Below are positions 9,301-15,384 of a stretch of DNA of 15,384 bases, piece by piece. The position numbers were made by a program, and so were the translations under genes. Numbering within the stretch: position 1 is the stretch's first letter; each line of letters begins with the position of its first letter. The stretch covers positions 68,702 through 84,085 of the forward strand of contig CAMPET010000204.1 in assembly GCA_946803715.1 (NCBI GenBank). The letters are read 5' to 3'. This stretch comes from Beroe ovata (taxonomy: Eukaryota; Ctenophora; Nuda; Beroida; Beroidae). A model generated the notes under the pieces. The model searched no databases. It saw nothing but the letters and a program-made list of their open reading frames with translations, and was not told where the DNA came from.

Positions 9301-12300
9301 TGCCAGTTAATCTCATGTGTCATCATTGTAATCGCTCACTCTGTTCTCACTCTCAGTGAGAATGAGATCAAGATGCCCGATGAGCACATGGGTGAACTGA
9401 GAGAGTCGTATCGGTGGAAAGTGATGCTACGAAGACAGGAGGACGCTGTCTATATCCCTTGTAACCAGCAGGTAACTTAGATAACTTAGGTAACTTTGAG
9501 TTACTTTGAGTTACTTTGAGTTACTTTGAGTTACTTTGCTTTACACTTTAAGTAATATAATTTGTCAACTCTTGCAGCTTGATCAAAAACACAGATTCAC
9601 GACTCACGTGTTAGTTTTGTAGGTGTTCTGATACCCATCGCTCTCCAGATATCTCTCTACAACCGCACTCTTTTCTCCCTAATCTGGGGTCCAACAGTCG
9701 CTGCCCTCTCCTTCGTATTCGACACCGCTCTTGACGACGATGTCACGGGGAAATCAATCGATGGATTCCACAAGTGCGCGAGCGTGTCCGCCCACTACGG
9801 ACTCTCGGATGTGTTTGACAACCTCATTATCTCCCTCTGCAAATTCACCGGTCTCCTAGCAACGGGTGAAACTCCCGAAACCATGACAGTCCAGTTCGGC
9901 AGCAACACCAAGTGTCGGCTCACGGCCCGTACTATGTTCACCCTGGCGCATACCCATGGCGACATCCTGAGGGAGGGATGGAAGAATATTCTGGAGTGTA
10001 TCTTGCAGTTGTACAAAGCTAATCTGATGCCCAGCTCGCTGTACCAGGCGTTTGATTTTGTACAGGGTCACGTACAGATACAGTTGGAGGAGAGGTTGCC
10101 AGCAAAGCCGGATCAGGGACTCTTCTCTTCTATCTTCTCCCTTCTCAATGCTGATACCACTGGGCGAGGCCCGACTACACAGGTAAGAGAGCTGTGTGAT
10201 ATATCAACCAGATGTTGAGATGTCCCCTCAAGAACATTTTTCCTTATTGGTTATGCATACAGCATAGGTTTCTGTCGGCCAATCCCTGCCACGAGATATG
10301 TGAAAATGTGTCCATTAAGGACTGTTTCTTCATTCCTCATAGTATTATCATTCCAAATCTTTACACAGGAGTTAGAAGCACAACGCCAGGCCAAGGCCTG
10401 TGTGCAGGAATGTCACCCACAGAAGCTGTTCACAGACAGCAAGTATCTGCAAGAGGACAGTCTAACCGAGCTTGTTCATTGGCTGATACTACTGTCTTCT
10501 GGACCTCAGGCTCACGCTAAGAATAAGACGGAGTTCTCTGAGTATTCCAGTGTTGTATTCATTGGTCAGTGTTTCACTAGATATTGATTAAATTCTCAAT
10601 GTTTGTACAATGTCAGTTTAGATATTTCCGAGTTTTGATGGCAATCCTTACCTCGTGAAACCGCTATCGAGTCTATTTTGAATTGTTCAACAACCTAACT
10701 AACAGGTGACACATTTCAGAGTTGCTGGCAACGGTTGTTCTCGAGAACCGTGACCGACTCGGACGACTATGGGGTCCAGTCCACAACCATCTCAACTCCC
10801 TGATCTCCCCTGCCACCACCCACTCGTTCCTGGTGGAGCGGTCCATCGTGACCCTACTCAGACTAGCAGCTCGGATGGTGGGCAGAGAGCCGCGATCTGT
10901 GGGAGTCCTGCATTCCACCATCATGTTACTCCTCCTTAAACCAGGCATCGCTCAGAAGAATAGCACTAGTGTGTGCTATGGACTGTTCGAGATTATCAGA
11001 GCATCCATTGGGTCGGAGATCACGCTCGATGATTGGAAGATTATCTTCGCCCTGCTTGAGATGTCTGGAGCTGGAACTAAACCCCCGACGGTTCTTGTCA
11101 AGTTGCCAGAAGTGTCTGAAGAATGTGATGTTTCCATGGAAACGGCTGTCACAGATTCAGCTATGACAGTGACAGAGTCATCCACTTCGACCGTCACTGA
11201 GGAGGTAGCTGCTACACATGAGACAGAGGAGAGTTCAGGGAGAGGATCTCCCACCACATGGCTTGGACTGGAGGGAGATGAGGACCAGATCCAGTTACCC
11301 AAATCCAAGATGCAGCCCCAGGCAGACATATCACAGTGGACTATAGAATTCCCGGGCGAGGAGAAGACCAAGAACCAGCTTGAGCTTGGTCTGCACAACA
11401 CCTTCTTCCACCACCAGCCCAGTGCTCTGGGCAAGGCGTGCGAAGCCCTGTCCCTGGTGATCAGGGACAGTGCCATAGTGCGGTCAGCCACGTTCAACCT
11501 GTGTGTCCATGCTGTCCGAGTGTTTGCCGAGACATACAGCTCCGCGTGTAAAGATGAGGATGATAAGGACCATGTTACCGGGCTGATACAACTCCTAGAT
11601 CTCATGCACACGCTTCACACCCGCGCCCTAAGCCTGTTCAAACCGCCCTCAGTTGAGGGACAGAAAGTCCCGCTCAATGACACCTCGCTCCAGCCCATAG
11701 TGGGCGAGGTATGGGTGTTGTGTTGGTGTCCTCTACTCCAGGGCATAGCCAGGGTCTGCTGTGACCCTAGGAAAGATGTGCGGCAGGCAGGATTCACGTA
11801 TCTCCAGCGTGCACTCCTGGCACACGATCTCAGAGCTCTGGCGGCAGTGGAGTGGGAAGCGTGCTTCAGACAGGTCATATTCCCACTACTAGCACGACTC
11901 CTGGAGCCCATCACTTCAGATGTGAGCGCTCTTGAGGAGACTAGGATGCGAGCAGCGACTCTTCTCTGCAAAGCATTCCTCCAGCATTTGAGTCCACTGC
12001 TCGCGCTTCCTGGATTCACTGACCTGTGGCTTGATATCCTGGATTTCATGGACAGGTACATCCACAGCGGTAACTCGGATATGCTGTGCGAGGCAATCCC
12101 GGAGAATCTGAAGAACATGTTGTTGGTGATGAGCAATGCTGCTGTGTTTGAGGAAGATAATAACTATCAGGTGGAGAGGAAGAGAGTTAACGAACTGAAC
12201 CCTGCGCCAGGTACATTTTGACAATTTGTGTCAAATATAGCTCAACTATTCAGAGTTTCTCATCTTTCCCTAACCATTTGAGTTGATATCATTTCGTATT

Positions 12301-13261
12301 GGCACTCACTCTTACTCACCTATTCTCTACTCACTTACCCCTGTTTCCCAGACGACCGCCCTATGTCACTGTGGCTCACAACATGGGAGAGAATCGACAA
12401 GTTCCTCCCCGATCTCAAGGCTGAGCTATTCCCCCCACGTGTCACAGAATCGGCAGTTCCCACAGAAACCTCCACAGTTACCAAGGAAACTCCCACAGTT
12501 ACCACAGGAACTGAAGTGGGACAGGGTGATGAAGGGTTGAGGAAAGCTGTCAAATCGGATGCAGTCGTGACAGGTGTGTTTGTGTGTGTCTATGTTGTTT
12601 GCGCTGTGCTTTGGCTTTTGATAAACGCTTTGGCTTTTCCTTTGTCATGAAACATCATGAAGCATGTATGAAGCATATACATATGTGTATGAAGCATATG
12701 TGTATGAAGCATATGTGTATGAAGCATATGTGTATGAAGCATATACATATGTGTAATTGTATACATATGTGTAATTGTATCGCTATTCCCTCAAACCCAG
12801 ATCCCACATCCAGACCTGTGAGTCACTCTGCGCCTCTTCCCCTGACCCTCAAGAGTAGCACTCTTCCACCGTCCTTCAGTCAACACTCAACGATGAGCAG
12901 TACTCTCCCTCCAACACTCCACACAGCTCCCCAACCACCTACCTCTCTTAGTCCCTTCCCTCCGCAACTCCCACCATTCTCAACTAGCAACCCTGTGCCA
13001 AGCAACCCGAAACCACTCCCTAGCAATCCAGCTCCTGCTCCTAGCAACACAGCTCAGGGCAAAGCTGCGCCTCTTCCCCCATCGTTCCCTATTGCTCCCC
13101 CTCCACTTCCGACAGAGGTACAACAGTTGATGTCAGCTTCTCCACAGCTTCTACCTGGTAAAGCGATGAGACCCATCTTGGAGACTCCTACTCCGGTTAG
13201 AGCTAGCACCGAGACTGCTCCTTTACCACTTGAACCCTTATCTTCTTATCTTACCAAGTAG
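351..13261 (+). CDS. GBF1: GBF1-type ARF guanine nucleotide exchange factor, complete, 27 coding exons
   Basis: Large ARF-GEF of the GBF1/Gea/GNOM class. It loads GTP on class I ARFs at ERGIC/cis-Golgi membranes, driving COPI recruitment and Golgi maintenance. Exons: 351-482, 659-725, 2374-2505, 3028-3146, 3332-3440, 3861-3921, 4077-4257, 4399-4510, 5336-5434, 5733-5876, 5962-6072, 6723-6882, 6994-7138, 7228-7366, 7540-7704, 7853-7929, 8041-8197, 8318-8447, 8549-8672, 8846-8938, 9049-9170, 9357-9471, 9649-10182, 10369-10564, 10720-12210, 12352-12573, 12801-13261. The sum is 5598 nt, an exact multiple of three: 1865 residues plus TAG. All introns are GT-AG and all phases agree. The domain order is DCB (about 1-206), a basic then acidic/Thr-rich linker (207-430), HUS (about 440-650), Sec7 (about 675-866), HDS1-3 (about 885-1640) and a proline-rich tail. 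The ATG at 351 has A at -3 and G at +4, with an upstream in-frame stop at 318. The catalytic glutamate is E772. The domain set excludes BIG and cytohesin families. Exon borders in the poorly conserved linker (exons 8-11) are the least certain. Confidence 0.96.
498..591. repeat. palindromic tandem repeat in GBF1 intron 1
   Basis: The 17-bp interrupted palindrome tgacagttcgactgtca occurs at 498-514 and 522-538. A third, diverged copy is at 546-560 and a fourth, weaker copy (tgacggtctaactgt) at 577-591. The first three are spaced exactly 24 bp. Each unit can fold as a 7-bp hairpin with a 3-nt loop. It lies entirely in intron 1, 15 bases after the donor. Confidence 0.9.
1353..1490. repeat. long inverted repeat / hairpin inside GBF1 intron 2
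   Basis: The left arm 1353-1405 and right arm 1438-1490 are both 53 nt and are reverse complements at 46 of 53 positions with no gaps. A further 6 bp (1407-1412 with 1431-1436) pairs after one mismatch, leaving an 18-nt loop. The whole is a 138-nt foldback with about 52 paired positions. It could be a MITE/foldback transposon remnant or a miRNA-precursor-like hairpin. I see no clear target-site duplication at the ends. Confidence 0.88.
1612..1672. repeat. 29-bp direct repeat, two diverged copies, in intron 2
   Basis: Copies at 1612-1640 and 1644-1672 differ at 4 of 29 positions; both contain gacgtgatctat. Minor local duplication. Confidence 0.8.
2506..3027. other. GBF1 intron 3 (522 nt) with a 25-bp minisatellite
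   Basis: Non-coding. Its 3' part (2884-2998) holds four 25-bp tandem units at 2896-2920, 2921-2945, 2946-2970 and 2971-2995, nearly identical, built from gcgtgttgagtgaatg plus tgtgattga. A partial unit precedes them. The array ends about 30 bases before the splice acceptor at 3026-3027. Confidence 0.9.
3441..3860. other. GBF1 intron 5 (420 nt) with an imperfect inverted repeat
   Basis: Non-coding. An imperfect inverted repeat spans about 3540-3629: the outer word atcccaa is mirrored by ttgggat, and the inside is CpG-rich (gcgcgcgacagg near 3566, gcgcgtcacgcgc near 3596). It may be a decayed MITE-like element. Nothing else is recognisable. Confidence 0.6.
4511..5335. other. GBF1 intron 8 (825 nt)
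   Basis: Non-coding. A (TG)n run at 4521-4537 starts 10 bases after the donor, and a long pyrimidine tract at about 5265-5306 precedes the acceptor. Short open frames on both strands at 4853-5242 have no recognisable protein features, and I treat them as chance. Confidence 0.75.
5457..5505. repeat. (TTTG)n microsatellite in intron 9
   Basis: About eleven tttg units with one interruption (gattg), about 20 bases downstream of the exon 9 donor. On the + strand it makes a T/G-rich block in intron 9 (5435-5732). Confidence 0.92.
6073..6722. other. GBF1 intron 11 (650 nt), nothing recognised
   Basis: AT-rich non-coding sequence between linker exon 11 and HUS exon 12. Both flanking exons are phase 1 and join into an open frame without it. 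I see no repeat, RNA gene or coding exon. Confidence 0.75.
6723..7929 (+). other. GBF1: GBF1 exons 12-16: HUS domain (residues about 423-651)
   Basis: The homology-upstream-of-Sec7 domain, a helical repeat region that packs with DCB. Exon 12 (6723-6882) enters with SRGVKFLQ and [10 protein letters not shown], both close to the human sequence. Exons 13 (6994-7138) and 14 (7228-7366) hold amphipathic helices aligned to human GBF1. Exon 15 (7540-7704) carries the HUS box NYDCHNY at residues 599-605, the signature Asn-Tyr-Asp-Cys of large ARF-GEFs, followed by [14 protein letters not shown]. Exon 16 (7853-7929) carries [12 protein letters not shown]. The segment from here to Sec7 is much shorter than the 60-70 residue linker I recall in human GBF1. 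Confidence 0.95.
7791..7842. promoter_or_regulatory. three identical ATCACGTGAC boxes in intron 15 (E-box / CLEAR-like)
   Basis: The decamer atcacgtgac occurs exactly at 7791-7800, 7814-7823 and 7833-7842. The core TCACGTGA is the palindromic M-box/CLEAR-type E-box bound by bHLH-Zip factors such as TFEB/MITF/USF/Max in animals. Three exact copies in 52 bases of a 148-nt intron is far above chance, but the block could equally be a small tandem repeat without regulatory use. Confidence 0.5.
8041..9170 (+). other. GBF1: GBF1 exons 17-21: catalytic Sec7 domain (residues about 675-866)
   Basis: This domain exchanges GDP for GTP on ARF. Exon 17 (8041-8197) starts it at [20 protein letters not shown]. 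Exon 18 (8318-8447) gives the helices before the catalytic loop. Exon 19 (8549-8672) carries [10 protein letters not shown], whose Glu (E772, codon 8622-8624) is the glutamic finger that displaces the nucleotide and Mg2+. Exon 20 (8846-8938) carries [20 protein letters not shown], the ARF-binding groove. Exon 21 (9049-9170) completes the domain. Two positions differ from the usual YAxxMLNTDxHN motif: Ile at 814 (codon 8921-8923) where most members have Met, and Val at 817 where most have Thr. The catalytic core otherwise looks intact. Confidence 0.96.
8787..8837. repeat. 17-bp tandem repeat running into the intron 19 acceptor
   Basis: Units at 8787-8803, 8804-8820 and 8821-8837 (tcatcactaatttgcac; one c/t difference in the first). 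The array ends in tcattcag, the splice acceptor of exon 20 at 8844-8845. Each unit contains ctaat, a plausible branch-point word, so the array supplies three candidate branch sites. Confidence 0.88.
9357..12573 (+). other. GBF1: GBF1 exons 22-26: HDS1-HDS3 region (residues about 860-1712)
   Basis: The homology-downstream-of-Sec7 domains, which in GBF1 bind lipid droplet and Golgi membranes. Exon 22 (9357-9471) has [20 protein letters not shown]. Exon 23 (9649-10182) has [20 protein letters not shown], nearly identical to human GBF1, and [13 protein letters not shown]. Exon 24 (10369-10564) follows. Exon 25 (10720-12210) is unusually long at 1491 nt; it opens with [13 protein letters not shown], has an acidic Thr/Ser insert at about residues 1274-1327, and ends with the HDS3 blocks [33 protein letters not shown] and SEDM-like [12 protein letters not shown]. 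Exon 26 (12352-12573) has [19 protein letters not shown] and then a Thr/Val-rich stretch. Confidence 0.94.
9472..9540. repeat. 10-bp tandem repeat starting at the intron 22 donor
   Basis: The donor sequence gtaactta is followed by related words (ataacttag, gtaactttgag) and then exact copies of ttactttgag at 9501-9530 with a partial copy following. A second donor-like gtaact begins at 9490; using it would add 18 nt containing a stop codon. Confidence 0.8.
12668..12780. repeat. 15-bp tandem repeat in GBF1 intron 26
   Basis: Three exact 15-bp units atgaagcatatgtgt (12689-12733) are flanked by 21-bp variants carrying an extra acatat (12668-12688 and 12734-12754), followed by two related 18-bp words based on aattgtatacatatgtgt. 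It reads as MKHMC repeats in the exon 27 frame, but it lies inside the intron between the donor at 12574 and the acceptor at 12800 and is not expected in the protein. Confidence 0.9.
12801..13261 (+). other. GBF1: GBF1 exon 27: proline-rich C-terminal tail and stop
   Basis: The last coding exon. It encodes about 153 residues very rich in Pro, Ser and Leu, with PSN(P/T) repeats ([20 protein letters not shown]) between roughly 13001 and 13050. The acceptor is at 12799-12800, in phase with exon 26, and the stop TAG is at 13259-13261. Vertebrate GBF1 also ends in a proline-rich tail, so composition and position fit although the residues do not align well. Proline-rich tails often bind SH3 or WW partners; no specific ligand can be named from sequence. 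Confidence 0.88.
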
Positions 13262-13292
13262 TTCAGTGTGGATTAAGTTCAGTGTGGATTAA
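13261..13292. repeat. 16-bp tandem duplication at the GBF1 stop codon
   Basis: gttcagtgtggattaa is present twice without a gap (13261-13276 and 13277-13292). The first base is the last base of the TAG stop. Recent duplication in the 3' UTR; no effect on the protein. Confidence 0.92.
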
Positions 13293-14395
13293 GTAACAGA
13301 CACCGAAACGGCTTTGAATTGGATAGATATTTGTAAATTTGATGATGCTGATAATCATTTAGAATTAATCCGACGTCGTCGTCTGCAATCCTCAAAGATG
13401 AGATGGCTAAGAAGTTCGATTATAATGGTGTAGCTTTAGCTTTGTTAAACGTAAGAAAATGTGATAGCAAAGTCCATGTGCAATGTTGTTTGTTCATTTA
13501 TGTGGATTGTTTATTGTGGCATTGTAAATGTAATTGTATCTGAATTCAGATAATTGAATTGGTAGTCTTAGTTATTTTCATCTCGTTAACGAGATAATTG
13601 TACCTTTTATCAAGGTCCACTTTCTGTGCCATGAATCAACTGTAAGTGCTGATGCTCGATACATATCTGTCGCGACGCGCAGTACGTGGGTGACGCGCCG
13701 CGCAGGTAGAATGCTTACACGCTGCGCCCGTCACTGATAAATAAGAGAGAGCCTCGCATTTGAATACAATATTACTGCTCAATATGGTTAGTTGCTTGGA
13801 AGTGCTTCCAATTCCCGCTATGGCTATTGGCTATGACTCTTTCAAGACCGCGCCGCGCATTAGACAATCTTAGCAATCGTTTTACATCTATTAGGAAAGA
13901 CTTATTTCGTAAAGAAATAATTATTTTGTATATTTATCTATCTTGTGTAATGACCACTGAATTATCTTTTCGTGAATTATGAATAATGAATATCCGCTCA
14001 AATGAATATTCTCTCATTACAATGGCATATCTAATGATATTTCTCAATTATCACCTATAGTGCTTTAATTTGGTTCCACTAATGTTTCATTTGAATGCTT
14101 CTTCGATGAGTACAATACTACAATGTGAACCTTCACATACCTTCAATGGAATATCGATCATGGCTTGGTTTCATTGGTTGTGGTAGTGTTTCTTGGTTAT
14201 TTCGGCCAATAAACTGGTTGTGGAAACGAGAATAGATCTATGTTTGATAAGTCAGAATTATTATTGGTCTGTGAGACAGTGATTATCCTATCAAGCATCA
14301 TTGGTTAAATTTTTAGCCCTTTGCTCCAATCTTTTCTAACAATTTGGCTGTACAGGTTTCTGACATAAGTTTTGAAATTCTTGCTCCCTGTAGCC
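13262..14395. other. GBF1 3' UTR and GBF1-RAB7 intergenic region
   Basis: No ORF is supported. Visible structure: the stop-codon duplication; a perfect 16-bp palindrome atctcgttaacgagat at 13580-13595; a CpG-rich block at about 13670-13735; an interrupted palindrome at 13796-13811; and the 11-mer cgcgccgcgca at 13694-13704 and again at 13849-13859. With about 1.1 kb between stop and the next ATG, the region must hold both the 3' end of GBF1 and the promoter/5' UTR of RAB7. The CpG-rich patches are the most likely promoter part (inference). Confidence 0.65.
14208..14213 (+). terminator. candidate polyadenylation signal AATAAA
   Basis: The only exact AATAAA I found on the + strand between the two genes. 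If used for GBF1 it gives a 3' UTR of about 950 nt ending less than 200 bases before the RAB7 ATG. Variant signals (aataag at 13739, aataca at 13763) are equally possible, so the assignment is weak. Confidence 0.3.
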
Positions 14396-15103
14396 ATGGC
14401 AACACGAAAGAAGGTTCTATTGAAGGTCATCATTCTTGGAGACAGTGGGTAAGTTAGTTCAGAAACTTCATGTTCAGCCTTTTGTTTAAAAAAGGCATTT
14501 TCAAATTTCATACTATGCTTTGAATTTGTCGGTCTCTTAGAGTTAGTAAGACATCATTGATGCATTGACTTTGTCACTCTCTTAGAGTTGGTAAGACATC
14601 ATTGATGAATCAGTTTGTGCAGAAAAAGTTCAGCAATCAGTATAAAGCAACAATTGGTGCAGATTTTCTAACCAAAGAAGTTGTAGTGGATGACAGACTG
14701 GTAACAATGCAGGTTAATGAAGTTGATAATGAAACATTCTCATTATTTGGTGGACACTTTTCAATTTAGGTACCTATGCCAAAATGAAATGAAACCATTA
14801 AACATGGAACCACTTCAGATTTGGGATACTGCTGGGCAAGAAAGGTTTCAGAGTTTAGGTGGGTATTGGAAGTCTTCTATCTTAAATCTGAGTCAAAAAT
14901 AAACTGCATTTTTTGCCTGTTGTGATTTAAGCATTGGTAACTTAGGTCCACACCACCCATTGCAGTCTTATTAGTCTTTCTATATGTACTGAAGAGATCC
15001 TGTTACATTCTTCTCACTCACTGCTACTTCAGGAGTCGCATTCTACAGAGGTGCAGATTGCTGTGTCCTGGTATTCGATGTTACTCAGCCCAACACATTC
15101 AAG
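14396..15103 (+). CDS. RAB7: RAB7 late-endosomal small GTPase, 5' part (residues 1-97), continues past the window
   Basis: Rab7 controls late endosome and lysosome fusion, transport and autophagosome maturation. Exons: 14396-14448, 14586-14712, 14819-14858, 15033-15103; phases 2, 0, 1 and 0 all agree and introns are GT-AG. Exon 1 starts [18 protein letters not shown] in a strong initiation context (agccATGG). Exon 2 gives the rest of the P-loop (GDSGVGKTS, residues 15-23) and switch I (YKATIGADF, with Thr40). Exon 3 gives [13 protein letters not shown] with the catalytic Gln67. Exon 4 gives [20 protein letters not shown]. This is near-identical to human RAB7A over 97 residues. The NKID and SAK guanine motifs and the C-terminal Cys prenylation site lie to the right of the window. 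The intron 2 donor (gttaat) is weak. A polypyrimidine-AG (ctccctgtag, 14385-14394) just before the ATG suggests a 5' UTR intron. Confidence 0.96.
14525..14614. repeat. 45-bp tandem duplication over the RAB7 exon 2 acceptor
   Basis: Copy 1 is 14525-14569 and copy 2 is 14570-14614. Both contain tctcttag followed by the first bases of exon 2 (agtt-gtaagacatcattgatg). Copy 2 carries the functional exon start (acceptor AG 14584-14585). Copy 1 has the same acceptor at 14539-14540, but the P-loop Gly codon ggt is agt (Ser) and the frame reaches TGA at once, so it is a decoy. Confidence 0.9.
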
Positions 15104-15384
15104 GTAGCATCATGTTGGACTTTGTTGCTCTATCGTGTGTCAGATAGAGTCGTGTGTGGTTAATAACATTGTACTGTTGCATGCAACAGTTATACTTCAG
15201 TTGTATATAGCAGTATGGATTCCCCATATATTAGTATTCTCCATAATGAAACTACACGCACACAATGTAGAGCACATAATACAGGATTATAATATCCTGC
15301 TTCAGAGTTCAGAGTATTCAGGGCTCGGAGACTTCATTATTGAATGTGTGTGCGTCTCAAGATGTGTATTATTTCCGCTGTTTC
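15104..15384. other. RAB7 intron 4, partial
   Basis: The intron starts with the donor gtagca at 15104 and is still open at the window edge. I found no match to the next Rab7 segment (after NTFK). It holds a perfect 18-bp palindrome (15173-15190, actgttgcatgcaacagt) and a small hairpin (caggat/atcctg, 15282-15299). Confidence 0.75.

Noticed and set aside
10976-11611. 211-residue minus-strand open frame
   Set aside because: It lies wholly opposite GBF1 exon 25, whose plus-strand translation matches the HDS regions. It is a shadow of a GC-richer coding exon.
11615-12136. 173-residue minus-strand open frame
   Set aside because: Also antisense to exon 25, with no recognisable domain.
12584-13261. 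225-residue open frame with MKHMC repeats
   Set aside because: The first half is the intron 26 tandem repeat and the second half is GBF1 exon 27. The acceptor at 12799-12800 and the frame of exon 26 show that it is not a separate gene.
1-15384. mobile-element, rRNA or tRNA genes
   Set aside because: No transposase or reverse transcriptase fragments, tRNA box A/B pairs or rRNA segments could be recognised on either strand. The only element-like structures are the intron 2 hairpin and the weak intron 5 inverted repeat.

Overview
This is a piece of an animal nuclear genome holding two protein genes in tandem on the + strand. The first, complete from ATG to stop, is the ortholog of GBF1, the large Sec7-domain exchange factor for ARF at the early Golgi. 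The second is the 5' half of RAB7, the late-endosome/lysosome Rab GTPase, which runs off the right edge. Both identifications rest on long stretches of near-identity to the vertebrate proteins that I could read exon by exon. The coding sequence is intron-rich (GT-AG throughout) with mostly short introns (about 85-200 bases), AT-rich non-coding DNA and about 1.1 kb between the genes. That fits a compact, early-branching metazoan genome. A sponge is my best guess, but the window alone cannot prove it.

Layout: 1-350 is 5' flank or leader with simple repeats. 351-13261 is GBF1 in 27 coding exons; the joined coding length is 5598 nt, 1865 residues plus stop, very close to the human length (about 1859). 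13262-14395 is the 3' UTR/intergenic region, with CpG-rich patches, a 16-bp palindrome and one AATAAA. 14396-15103 holds four coding exons of RAB7 (residues 1-97). 15104-15384 is the start of its next intron.

GBF1 activates ARF1 on cis-Golgi/ERGIC membranes for COPI coat recruitment. RAB7 directs late endosome to lysosome traffic. They act in different compartments of the same membrane system, and nothing in the sequence shows that their adjacency is functional.

I did not find a clearly new biological system. The most interesting observations are these: an isoleucine replaces the methionine that contacts brefeldin A in the Sec7 domain; a 45-bp tandem duplication covers the RAB7 exon-2 splice acceptor and P-loop codons; a long near-perfect hairpin (about 138 nt) lies inside GBF1 intron 2; three identical E-box/CLEAR-like decamers lie in intron 15; retention of intron 26 would replace the proline-rich tail of GBF1 with a hydrophobic tail-anchor-like segment; and several introns carry their own private short tandem repeat, some reaching a splice site.
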